NCBI GenBank assembly: GCA_031366005.1
Contig: JANLZB010000061.1
Coordinates: 1-38,018 of the forward strand
Origin: JANLUX01 sp031366005
GTDB taxonomy: Bacteria; Bacteroidota; Bacteroidia; AKYH767-A; OLB10
DNA length: 38,018 nucleotides
Direction: 5' to 3'
Part shown: piece by piece, positions 23,362 through 30,777 of the stretch
How the letters are laid out: each line of letters begins with the position of its first letter
Numbering within the stretch: position 1 is the first letter of the stretch
The notes under the pieces: model-generated
Seen by the model: the letters and a program-made list of their open reading frames with translations, nothing else
Databases searched by the model: none
What the model was told of the DNA's origin: nothing
Program-made: the position numbers and the translations under genes

Positions 23362-24684
23362 TTACTTCTTTAGTTTTTCAAACACTAAGTTAGCAATTTT
23401 ATCACGCATGGTTTCAATAGAAATATGATTTAGTACATCATTTGAAAATGCAATATTCAAAAGTGCTTTTGCATTTTCTTCTCCTATTCCGCGTGAACGC
23501 AAATAGAACAATGCATCCTCGTCCAACTGACCTGTGGTTGCACCATGACTGCATTTTACATCATCAGCAAAAATTTCAAGTTGAGGTTTGGCATTCATGC
23601 TTGCATCGTCACTTAACAAAATATTTTTGTTTGATTGATACGCATTTGTTTTCTGTGCATCCTTCCTTACAAAAATTTTTCCGTTGAAAACACCTTGTCC
23701 TTTGTCATCAATAATTCCTTTATATAATTCATTACTGTAACAATTTGGTTTTGCATGATCCACTAAAGTGTGATTGTCCACTAATTGTGTACCATTTACC
23801 AAATACAAACCATGCAAATGTGAAGTGCAGTTTTCTCCATCAAGAACGATATGAAGATTGTTACGAACCAACCCTCCACCCAATGTCACAGTTGAAATAT
23901 CAAACGTGCTGTTTTTTTCCTGGTATGCTTCGGTATGATTAATATGAAATGCTTCTGCCGTTTCATTTTGAAATTTATCAAATTCCACTTTTGCATTTTC
24001 TTTAACAACCACTTCCGTTACACTGTTAGTGAAATGATGGTTCACAGAAGAAATAGTATGATAAGATTCAGCAATATTTACCTGTGAGTTTTTTTCTGCA
24101 ACAATTAAATTACGCGGGTAAGAAACCGTTGACTCAACTCTTGCATCACTTACATAAAGAAAATGAATTGGTTGCTCCAGAATTGCATTTGCAGGAATAT
24201 GAATGAATGCACCATCATAAATAAATGCAGAATTCAAAGCGATAAAACTTTCAGTTTTTATTGAAGCGTATTTACCAAGATGTTGTTTTACTATATCATT
24301 CTCCAATGAAGATGCGAGAGAAGCGATGAGAACATTTGCAGGAAGATTATTAATTACTGAAAGCGACTCGTTAAATCTGCCGTTCTCAAAAACTAAAACA
24401 GTAGCATCTTTTCCACAAATTAAAAAAGGTTTGATATCACTTTTAGTGAGCGAGAATTTATCAGAAGGAGTAAGGAAACGAAAATTATTTTTTGTAATCG
24501 GAGAAACGTTAGTGTACTTCCATTCTTCGTTTTTGGTTGTAGGAAAACCTAATTCGTAAAATCTGCTAATAGAACTTTTACGTAATGCATTCAAAGAATT
24601 ATTTCTTAAATATAATTCAGAGAAAGTTTCAAAGTCATTTACAAACTTTTCTTTTCCTTCAATATTTATTGCCACAGATTGCAC
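23362..24684 (-). CDS. sufD: Fe-S cluster assembly protein SufD
   Basis: This 440-residue scaffold subunit partners SufB and SufC. It has the FPTTKNEEWKYTNVSPI motif near the N-terminus and a right-handed beta-helix core. The C-terminal SUFBD signature includes KNILLSDDASMNAKPQLEIF and CSHGATTGQLDEDALFYLRSRG (quoted in shortened blocks). Spacing is 13 bases after sufC. Directly after it the VapB/VapC-like pair interrupts the run into sufS. Length is in the normal range. Confidence 0.93.
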   Translation of the reverse strand: MQSVAINIEGKEKFVNDFETFSELYLRNNSLNALRKSSISRFYELGFPTTKNEEWKYTNVSPITKNNFRFLTPSDKFSLTKSDIKPFLICGKDATVLVFENGRFNESLSVINNLPANVLIASLASSLENDIVKQHLGKYASIKTESFIALNSAFIYDGAFIHIPANAILEQPIHFLYVSDARVESTVSYPRNLIVAEKNSQVNIAESYHTISSVNHHFTNSVTEVVVKENAKVEFDKFQNETAEAFHINHTEAYQEKNSTFDISTVTLGGGLVRNNLHIVLDGENCTSHLHGLYLVNGTQLVDNHTLVDHAKPNCYSNELYKGIIDDKGQGVFNGKIFVRKDAQKTNAYQSNKNILLSDDASMNAKPQLEIFADDVKCSHGATTGQLDEDALFYLRSRGIGEENAKALLNIAFSNDVLNHISIETMRDKIANLVFEKLKK

Positions 24685-24697
24685 AGATTAGTTATGT

Positions 24698-25450
24698 TTA
24701 AACAGTTACTTCTTCCTTTATCCAGTCGTATCCTTTCTCTTCCAACTCCAATGCAAGTTCTTTTCCTCCGCTCTTTACTATTCTTCCATTGTATAAAACA
24801 TGCACAAAGTCAGGTACGATATAATCTAACAAACGTTGATAGTGCGTAATCACAAGAAATGAGCGTTCTTTATTTCTCAATCCGTTCACTCCATTTGCTA
24901 CTATGCGCAATGCATCAATATCCAAACCTGAGTCTGTTTCATCCAACACACATAGTTTAGGTTCAAGCATTGCCATTTGAAAAATTTCGTTGCGTTTTTT
25001 CTCACCTCCACTGAATCCTTCATTCACACTTCGTTGAGTCATCGCTTTATCCATCTCCACCAGTTTCATTTTCTCTTTCATCAGAATAAGAAAATCTTTT
25101 GAGTCTAATGGTTCCAATCCTTTTGATTTGCGAACTTCATTCAATGCAGTCTTCAAAAAATTTGCATTGCTTACTCCCGGAATTTCTATTGGATATTGAA
25201 AGGCAAGAAACAATCCTTTGCGTGCTCGATCTTCAGGAGACATTTCGCTGATGTTTTCTCCATCAAATAAAATTTTTCCATCCACAACTTCATAATTATC
25301 TTTTCCTGCAAGCACAGAAGCAAGTGTGCTTTTTCCAGAACCATTTGGCCCCATAATCGCATGTACTTCTCCGGGTTTAACTTCAAGATTAATCCCATTC
25401 AGAATTTGCTTGTCCTCAACCTTTGCTATTAAATTTTTTATCTCTAACAT
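24698..25450 (-). CDS. sufC: Fe-S cluster assembly ATPase SufC
   Basis: This 250-residue ABC ATPase powers the SufBCD scaffold. Walker A is GPNGSGKSTLA, the signature is GFSGGEKKRNEI and Walker B is LCVLDETDSGLDID, with the H-loop in VITHYQRLL. The ATG at 25448-25450 was chosen (MLEIKNLIAK start); a TTG five codons upstream is less likely. It follows a four-helix-bundle gene, which separates it from sufB by about 470 bases. Confidence 0.95.
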   Translation of the reverse strand: MLEIKNLIAKVEDKQILNGINLEVKPGEVHAIMGPNGSGKSTLASVLAGKDNYEVVDGKILFDGENISEMSPEDRARKGLFLAFQYPIEIPGVSNANFLKTALNEVRKSKGLEPLDSKDFLILMKEKMKLVEMDKAMTQRSVNEGFSGGEKKRNEIFQMAMLEPKLCVLDETDSGLDIDALRIVANGVNGLRNKERSFLVITHYQRLLDYIVPDFVHVLYNGRIVKSGGKELALELEEKGYDWIKEEVTV

Positions 25451-25469
25451 AATAAATAAGTTCAATAAT

Positions 25470-25883
25470 TTAGGAGTTTATTGGTTCAAGAGTTTTAGAA
25501 AACTTTACCCCTTTAAACTCTGTTCTTCTTAAGTATTCAGAAAGACCATTAACAATTCTTTGAATTTCTTCTGTCAATTCAAAAAGTTTTTTAAAATTCA
25601 CTGCTGTGATATATTCCAAATCTAATGCTATAAAAAGATGTGATTGCAATTCACATATCGAGGCTTCCGAGATCGAGATAAATTGTAAAAATTCTTTATT
25701 TCCTTTTCTTCCAAAACCTTCAGCCAAATTTGCCATTATGGAAATACTTGCCCTTCTTGTTTGATCAAGCAAAGCAAAATCTTTTTTAAAATTTTGTTCG
25801 AGAGTAATATTGTAAATCTCCTTATTAAGCGTGCGTGCTTTTTTCCAAGCTTCTAAATCATAAAATCTCTTAATTGTTGCCAT
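25470..25883 (-). CDS. Four-helix-bundle protein (23S rRNA intervening-sequence type), second copy
   Basis: This 137-residue protein is of the same family as that at 15855-16211. It has FYDLEAWKKARTLNKEIYNI, DQTRRASISIMANLAEGFGR and FLQFISISEASICELQSHL (in blocks), with a C-terminal EEIQRIVNGLSEYL helix. The two copies are clearly homologous but diverged, not recent duplicates. It lies between sufB and sufC in the same direction, 34 bases after sufB. Its flanks (about 25470-25500 and 25885-25919) contain AT-rich, imperfectly complementary TTTAAACTCTTAAA-like runs. It appears to be an insertion into the suf operon; its function is unknown. Confidence 0.87.
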   Translation of the reverse strand: MATIKRFYDLEAWKKARTLNKEIYNITLEQNFKKDFALLDQTRRASISIMANLAEGFGRKGNKEFLQFISISEASICELQSHLFIALDLEYITAVNFKKLFELTEEIQRIVNGLSEYLRRTEFKGVKFSKTLEPINS

Positions 25884-25917
25884 AACTTTTAAACTCTTAA
25901 ACTATCAAACCTTTAAA

Positions 25918-27369
25918 CTATCCTACGGAACCTTCCAAACTTATCGCTAACAATTTCTGTGCTTCCACAGCAAACTCCATTGGCAATTGATTAAATACTT
26001 CTTTGCAATATCCGTTCACAATTAAACCCACTGCATCTTCAGTAGAAATTCCACGTTGGTTACAATAGAAAATCTGATCTTCTCCAACTTTACTTGTGGT
26101 AGCTTCGTGTTCAACACGCGCAGATTTATTATTTACTTCAAGATAAGGAAATGTGTGCGCTCCACATTTATCGCCAAGCAACAAACTATCACACTGTGAA
26201 AAGTTACGTGCATTGTCAGCTTTCTTATTAATCTTAACCAAACCGCGATAACTGTTTTGTGATTTTCCTCCACTAATTCCTTTTGAAATAATCGTGCTTC
26301 GAGTGTTTTTTCCGATGTGAATCATTTTGGTTCCTGTATCAGCTTGCTGCATATTATTGGTAACAGCAACTGAATAAAACTCACCGATTGAATTATCTCC
26401 TTTTAAAATCACACTCGGATATTTCCATGTAATTGCACTCCCCGTTTCAACTTGTGTCCAACTTATTTTGGAATATTCACCAGCACAAATTCCGCGCTTG
26501 GTTACAAAATTGTAAATCCCTCCTTTCCCGTTTTTATCACCTGGATACCAGTTCTGTACTGTTGAGTATTTTACCTGAGCATTCTTATGTGAATAGATTT
26601 CAACTACTGCTGCATGCAATTGATTTTCATCACGCATAGGAGCAGTGCATCCTTCAAGATAACTTACAAACGAACCTTCTTCGGCTACAATTAATGTTCT
26701 TTCAAATTGTCCGGTGCCTGCAGAATTTATTCTGAAATAAGTTGACAATTCCATCGGGCAACGCACTCCTTTTGGAATATAACAAAATGAACCGTCACTG
26801 AAAACAGCACTGTTTAATGAGGCATAAAAATTATCAGTCATAGGAACAACGCTTCCCAAATATTTTTTTATCAAATCAGGATGATCCTGAACAGCTTCAC
26901 TGAATGAACAAAAAATAATTCCAAGCTTTGATAACTCTTCTCTGAATGTTGTTTTTACTGAAACTGAATCAATCACAGCATCCACCGCAACTCCTGCTAA
27001 ACGCTTTTGTTCTATTAAAGAAATTCCAAGCTTATCGAAAGTTGCTTTTATTTCAGGATCCAATTCATCCAATGAATTTAACTGTGGCTTAGGTTTAGGA
27101 GCAGAATAATAAATGATATTTTGAAAATCTATTTCAGGATGATGAATATTTGCCCATGTTGGCTCGTCCTGTTTCAATGATTGCCAGTGGCGAAATGCTT
27201 TTAATCTCCACTCGAGCAACCACTCAGGTTCATTTTTTTTTGCAGAAATAAAACGCACAGTGCTTTCATCCAAACCTATTGGAGCATTATCACTCTCAAT
27301 ATTTGAGACAAATCCCCATTTGTATTCGCCCTGGGTTACCTCGTCTAATATTTTTAAATCTTCGGTCAT
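25918..27369 (-). CDS. sufB: Fe-S cluster assembly protein SufB
   Basis: This 483-residue scaffold protein is where the cluster is built. Blocks include FYASLNSAVFSDGSFCYIPK, VRCPMELSTYFRIN, ERTLIVAEEGSFVSYLEGCTA and the C-terminal SARVEHEATTSKVGEDQIFY then CNQRGIS. Length and order match SufB. It follows the short membrane protein gene by 61 bases and is followed by the inserted four-helix-bundle gene. Transcription presumably begins at the -7 element upstream of sufA. Confidence 0.95.
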   Translation of the reverse strand: MTEDLKILDEVTQGEYKWGFVSNIESDNAPIGLDESTVRFISAKKNEPEWLLEWRLKAFRHWQSLKQDEPTWANIHHPEIDFQNIIYYSAPKPKPQLNSLDELDPEIKATFDKLGISLIEQKRLAGVAVDAVIDSVSVKTTFREELSKLGIIFCSFSEAVQDHPDLIKKYLGSVVPMTDNFYASLNSAVFSDGSFCYIPKGVRCPMELSTYFRINSAGTGQFERTLIVAEEGSFVSYLEGCTAPMRDENQLHAAVVEIYSHKNAQVKYSTVQNWYPGDKNGKGGIYNFVTKRGICAGEYSKISWTQVETGSAITWKYPSVILKGDNSIGEFYSVAVTNNMQQADTGTKMIHIGKNTRSTIISKGISGGKSQNSYRGLVKINKKADNARNFSQCDSLLLGDKCGAHTFPYLEVNNKSARVEHEATTSKVGEDQIFYCNQRGISTEDAVGLIVNGYCKEVFNQLPMEFAVEAQKLLAISLEGSVG

Positions 27370-27430
27370 AATTAATCTGAAAGGAAATTAATTTAAACTT
27401 CCTTTCTTCCAAGTTTCATTTTAAAATTAC

Positions 27431-27529
27431 TCAATGGCTATGGTGTTTTCTTTTGCTCGTTATATAGGAGCCGATTACAAGGCTCCATGCAATTAAAGCG
27501 AGTGCTCCAAATAATATCAAGGCTTCCAT
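27431..27529 (-). CDS. 32-residue single-span membrane protein
   Basis: This is a very short frame, MEALILFGALALIAW then SLVIGSYIT and a basic His/Lys tail SKRKHHSH. It has one hydrophobic helix (residues 3-22) with the positively charged end expected on the cytoplasmic side. The ATG shares one base with the stop of the preceding 64-residue gene (TAATG), a strong sign of coupled translation. Both lie between sufA and sufB. It is not a family I recognise. The good membrane-helix design and the coupling make it likely to be real. Confidence 0.6.
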   Translation of the reverse strand: MEALILFGALALIAWSLVIGSYITSKRKHHSH

Positions 27530-27723
27530 TAATTCTTATTTTTTAGTTTTATAAAACCCAACACTGCAAAACCTGCTGCAGCTATAACTCCAAGACCTAA
27601 TACCATCAATTTATTTATATCCTCAATCTTAATAATTGTTGCAAGAACTACTCCTCCGAAAACTAATTTTGAAATATCTAACCAATACTTACCAACTTCC
27701 TTTTCAAAATCCTCTTGTTTCAT
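27529..27723 (-). CDS. Small DUF6722-like membrane protein
   Basis: This 64-residue protein has an N-terminal charged helix MKQEDFEKEVGKYWLDISK and two hydrophobic segments (about residues 20-29 and 40-58), ending KLKNKN. The EVGKYWLDISKLVFGGVVLA pattern resembles the small membrane family DUF6722 common in Bacteroidota. It follows sufA by nine bases and is coupled to the 32-residue gene by TAATG. Its function is unknown; its place in the operon may hint at a membrane step linked to Fe-S assembly, or be chance. Confidence 0.7.
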   Translation of the reverse strand: MKQEDFEKEVGKYWLDISKLVFGGVVLATIIKIEDINKLMVLGLGVIAAAGFAVLGFIKLKNKN

Positions 27724-27732
27724 TCGATCATT

Positions 27733-28059
27733 TTACACCGCAAAACTCTCACCGCATCCGCAGGTTCGTGTTGCGTTAGGATTATGAAACTCAAATCCTT
27801 TTCCGTTTAATCCATCCGAGAAATCGAGTTCAGTTCCAACTAAGTAGAGAAATGATTTTTTATCACACACAATCTTAATTCCATTATCTTCAAATATTTT
27901 ATCACCTTCTTTTAATTGATTATCAAATGAAAGCTTATAAGATAGTCCTGAACAACCACCGCCTTCCACTCCAACACGGATGAAAGAATCGGCAGGATGT
28001 TGCTCTTCCTGCATGATTTTTAAAGCCTTACTTTTTGCCTTTTCAGTTACTAAAATCAT
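27733..28059 (-). CDS. sufA: A-type Fe-S carrier (SufA/IscA/ErpA family)
   Basis: This 108-residue A-type carrier has the three conserved cysteines: Cys36 in GGGCSGLSY and Cys100 and Cys102 in TRTCGCGESF. It receives clusters from SufBCD and passes them to apo-proteins. It is the first gene of the minus-strand suf operon, preceded by a -7 element. Which A-type subgroup it belongs to cannot be settled here. Confidence 0.92.
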   Translation of the reverse strand: MILVTEKAKSKALKIMQEEQHPADSFIRVGVEGGGCSGLSYKLSFDNQLKEGDKIFEDNGIKIVCDKKSFLYLVGTELDFSDGLNGKGFEFHNPNATRTCGCGESFAV

Positions 28060-28076
28060 TGTTAATAAATTTTTTA

Positions 28077-28084
28077 CAAAGATA
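28077..28084 (-). promoter_or_regulatory. -7 promoter element of the suf operon
   Basis: Minus-strand TATCTTTG matches TAnnTTTG and lies 17 bases upstream of the sufA ATG. It is a good candidate promoter for the whole suf run, including the inserted genes. Confidence 0.6.
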
Positions 28085-28200
28085 CGCGTTTTTATCGGCT
28101 TAAAGAAGGAAAACCGGCTTTTCTCTATTGGTAAAAACGCAGCTTTTGCAGGCGAGCTGAGGTAGAGTTCCTACTTTTACCAACAATAAAAAAGCTATCT

Positions 28201-29244
28201 ATGTTTGAAAATAAAGAAGACCGCACTGAACTCAGTGAATTAGGTGAGTTTGGACTGATAAATTTTATTAAAGATGCTGTTCAACTTAAAAACCCAGAGA
28301 GTTTAGAGGGTATTGGTGATGATGCAGCAGTGATTGATAACAAGCTTTTAACTGTGGTAACCACCGATTTACTTTTAGAGAAAATCCACTTTGATCTTTC
28401 TTATTGCCCTTTGAAACACTTAGGATATAAAGCTGTAGTGGTAAATGTGAGTGACATTTATGCAATGAATGCTGAACCTAAACAGATTGTAATTGGGTTA
28501 GGATTGTCTAATCGTTTTTCGCTGGATGCAGTAGAAGAATTTTATGAAGGTATCCGGCTTGCCTGTGACATGTATGGTGTTGATCTGGTTGGTGGTGATA
28601 CTTCTTCGAGCGCATCCGGATTAGTCATAAGCGTGACTGCAATTGGCGCAGCCAAAAAAGAAGAATTAGTTTACCGTGATGGTGCTTCCATCAACGACCT
28701 GATTTGTGTAACCGGAGATTTAGGTGCAGCCTATATGGGTTTACAACTTCTACAAAGAGAGAAACAAGTGTATCTTGAAGCTCCAACTGTTCAACCAGAT
28801 TTGACTGGATATGACTATTTGTTAGAAAGACAGTTAAAACCGGAAGCGAGAAAAGATATCATCAGGCAACTGAAAGAGCTAAAAATTAAACCAACTTCAA
28901 TGATTGATATTTCTGATGGACTTTCATCTGAGCTTTTACATATCTGCACACAATCAAAAGTGGGTTGCCAGGTATATGAAGAAAAAATTCCGATTGATCA
29001 TCTTACACGTCAATTAGCTGATGAATTTGAAATGGTGCCAACAGTTGCTGCAATGAATGGTGGTGAAGATTACGAATTGCTTTTTACCATTCCATTATCT
29101 GAGTATGAAAAAATTAAAGACCGCTCGGAAATATCAATCATTGGTCATATAACTGATGAAAGCGCAGGCTATACTTTAGTTGATACACAAAATGTTTCGC
29201 ATCAGCTTACAGCTCAGGGCTGGAATAGTTTGTTGAACAAATAA
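28201..29244 (+). CDS. thiL: Thiamine-monophosphate kinase
   Basis: This 347-residue cytoplasmic kinase makes thiamine diphosphate from thiamine monophosphate. Visible are FGLINFI, the metal/ATP motif GIGDDAAVI, LLLEKIHFDLSY, VNVSDIYAMNAEPK and GGDTSSSASGLVISV, with MIDISDGLSSELLHI and MNGGEDYELLFTI later. These fit the AIRS/ThiL fold. It is divergent from suf; I saw no TPP riboswitch in the 141-base gap. Confidence 0.92.
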   Translation: MFENKEDRTELSELGEFGLINFIKDAVQLKNPESLEGIGDDAAVIDNKLLTVVTTDLLLEKIHFDLSYCPLKHLGYKAVVVNVSDIYAMNAEPKQIVIGLGLSNRFSLDAVEEFYEGIRLACDMYGVDLVGGDTSSSASGLVISVTAIGAAKKEELVYRDGASINDLICVTGDLGAAYMGLQLLQREKQVYLEAPTVQPDLTGYDYLLERQLKPEARKDIIRQLKELKIKPTSMIDISDGLSSELLHICTQSKVGCQVYEEKIPIDHLTRQLADEFEMVPTVAAMNGGEDYELLFTIPLSEYEKIKDRSEISIIGHITDESAGYTLVDTQNVSHQLTAQGWNSLLNK

Positions 29245-29256
29245 TATTGAATAGTT

Positions 29257-29264
29257 TATATTTG
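29257..29264 (+). promoter_or_regulatory. -7 promoter element of the PhoD-like gene
   Basis: TATATTTG fits TAnnTTTG, 19 bases before the ATG at 29284. Confidence 0.5.
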
Positions 29265-29283
29265 GTTCATCAACGCTTCTGTG

Positions 29284-30654
29284 ATGAAACAACTTATTAC
29301 AATACTATTTTTAATTGTGAACCTGAATGGGTTTTCAAAAGACACTCAGAATTTTCCACTTTTAATTTCAGGTCCAATGCTTGGTTATGTGGAGCACCGG
29401 TCAGCTTACATTTGGTGCGAGGTTAGCCAGGAAGTAAAGCACGCAAGTATCCGCTATTGGGAATATAGCAATATTGATTTTTTCTACGAGGTTGACTTTA
29501 CAGGACCCCTCGGCAATCCTTACAATCCCATTCATTTTGAATTACCAAATCTGAAAATGAATATGCATTATGAATATTCAATTGTGCTTAATTATAAAGA
29601 AGTGGAAAAGCAAAAGCCATTTGAGTTTCGTACAAAAGATTTATGGGAATACAGAAAGGATGCTCCCGATTTTTCTTTCATGATCGGAAGCTGTGCTTAT
29701 ATCAATGATGAAAAGTATGATCGTCCCGGTAATCCGTATGGACAGGATCCGGAGATATTAAATACAATGGGAAATTATCTTACAGATTTTATGCTGTGGC
29801 TTGGTGATGATTTATATTATCGCGAAGCTGATTACAGTTCTCCTGCGGGAATGCAGTATCGTTATTCATACAACCGCAAAACTACACAGATGAAAACATT
29901 GCTTTCATCACGACCAAACTTTGCAATATGGGATGATCATGATTATGGTCCTAACGACAGTGATGAGTCATGGGAATTTAAAGATGAATCACTAGATTTA
30001 TTTAAAAAATATTGGGCAAATAAAAATTATGGTGAAGCAGATAATGCCGGAATTTACAGCAAATTTTCGTGGAGTGATTGCGATTTCTTTTTGACAGACA
30101 ACCGTTATCACCGTTCACCGGATCGCATTCATGATAGCATCAATGGAAAACCTAATTGCGACAAAAAATATTTTGGAGACAAACAATTAAAATGGCTGGA
30201 AGAAAATCTGCTTACATCTAACGCAACATTTAAATTCATTGCCACAGGAAGCCAGGTTTTAAATCCCATGAATAACTATGAATGTTTACGCAATGCTTCT
30301 TGTGAATACACTGAACTTTTAAATTTTATTGCTGATTATAAAATAAACGGGATTATCTTTCTTACCGGAGACAGGCATTTTTCAGAGGTGATAAAATATC
30401 AACCCAAGAAAGGTTATCCAATGTATGATATCACCAGTTCTCCAATTACATCAGGTATTTATAATATTTCCGGAACTCCTGAATTTAAAAACCCGGATCG
30501 CGTTGCTGAAACTTTGGTGCTTGAAAATAATTTTACTGTTATCACCATTAAAGGGAAACCGGGTGAGCGTATTCTGAAAATGAACTCATTTAATAAAGCA
30601 GCTGAAGAGCGAAGCAATTTTACAGTTAATGAGAAAGATTTAAAGTTCAAATAA
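29284..30654 (+). CDS. Alkaline phosphatase D (PhoD-like) family phosphoesterase
   Basis: This 456-residue exported metallophosphoesterase has a signal peptide (residues 1-~18, KQLITILFLIVNLNGFSK). An Ig-like N-terminal domain (GPMLGYVEHRSAYIWCEVS) follows, then the catalytic domain. Its metal-binding blocks are FSFMIGSCAYIND, LWLGDDLYYREADY, FAIWDDHDYGPNDSD and IFLTGDRHFSEVI. The family includes phosphodiesterases and phosphomonoesterases that release phosphate from organic esters in the periplasm or outside the cell. The ATG at 29284 is preferred to a GTG one codon earlier. It has its own -7 element and follows thiL. Confidence 0.88.
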   Translation: MKQLITILFLIVNLNGFSKDTQNFPLLISGPMLGYVEHRSAYIWCEVSQEVKHASIRYWEYSNIDFFYEVDFTGPLGNPYNPIHFELPNLKMNMHYEYSIVLNYKEVEKQKPFEFRTKDLWEYRKDAPDFSFMIGSCAYINDEKYDRPGNPYGQDPEILNTMGNYLTDFMLWLGDDLYYREADYSSPAGMQYRYSYNRKTTQMKTLLSSRPNFAIWDDHDYGPNDSDESWEFKDESLDLFKKYWANKNYGEADNAGIYSKFSWSDCDFFLTDNRYHRSPDRIHDSINGKPNCDKKYFGDKQLKWLEENLLTSNATFKFIATGSQVLNPMNNYECLRNASCEYTELLNFIADYKINGIIFLTGDRHFSEVIKYQPKKGYPMYDITSSPITSGIYNISGTPEFKNPDRVAETLVLENNFTVITIKGKPGERILKMNSFNKAAEERSNFTVNEKDLKFK

Positions 30655-30751
30655 GGTGTTCTTCTTTAAAATCAGATCGTAAATTTTTCTGTGTATATCG
30701 CTCTTCTTACTCAGTTCATCTAATTTGTGAAATATAACCCAGTCTTAAATT

Positions 30752-30759
30752 TATCTTTG
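30752..30759 (+). promoter_or_regulatory. -7 promoter element of the prolyl oligopeptidase gene
   Basis: TATCTTTG fits TAnnTTTG, 18 bases before the ATG at 30778. Confidence 0.55.
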
Positions 30760-30777
30760 CCTTCTTATTCATAATAA

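Noticed and set aside
28060..28200. Possible TPP riboswitch in front of thiL
   Set aside because: The conserved CTGAGA and ACCTGA-type boxes and the paired stems of a THI element are not present; only a simple inverted repeat is seen.
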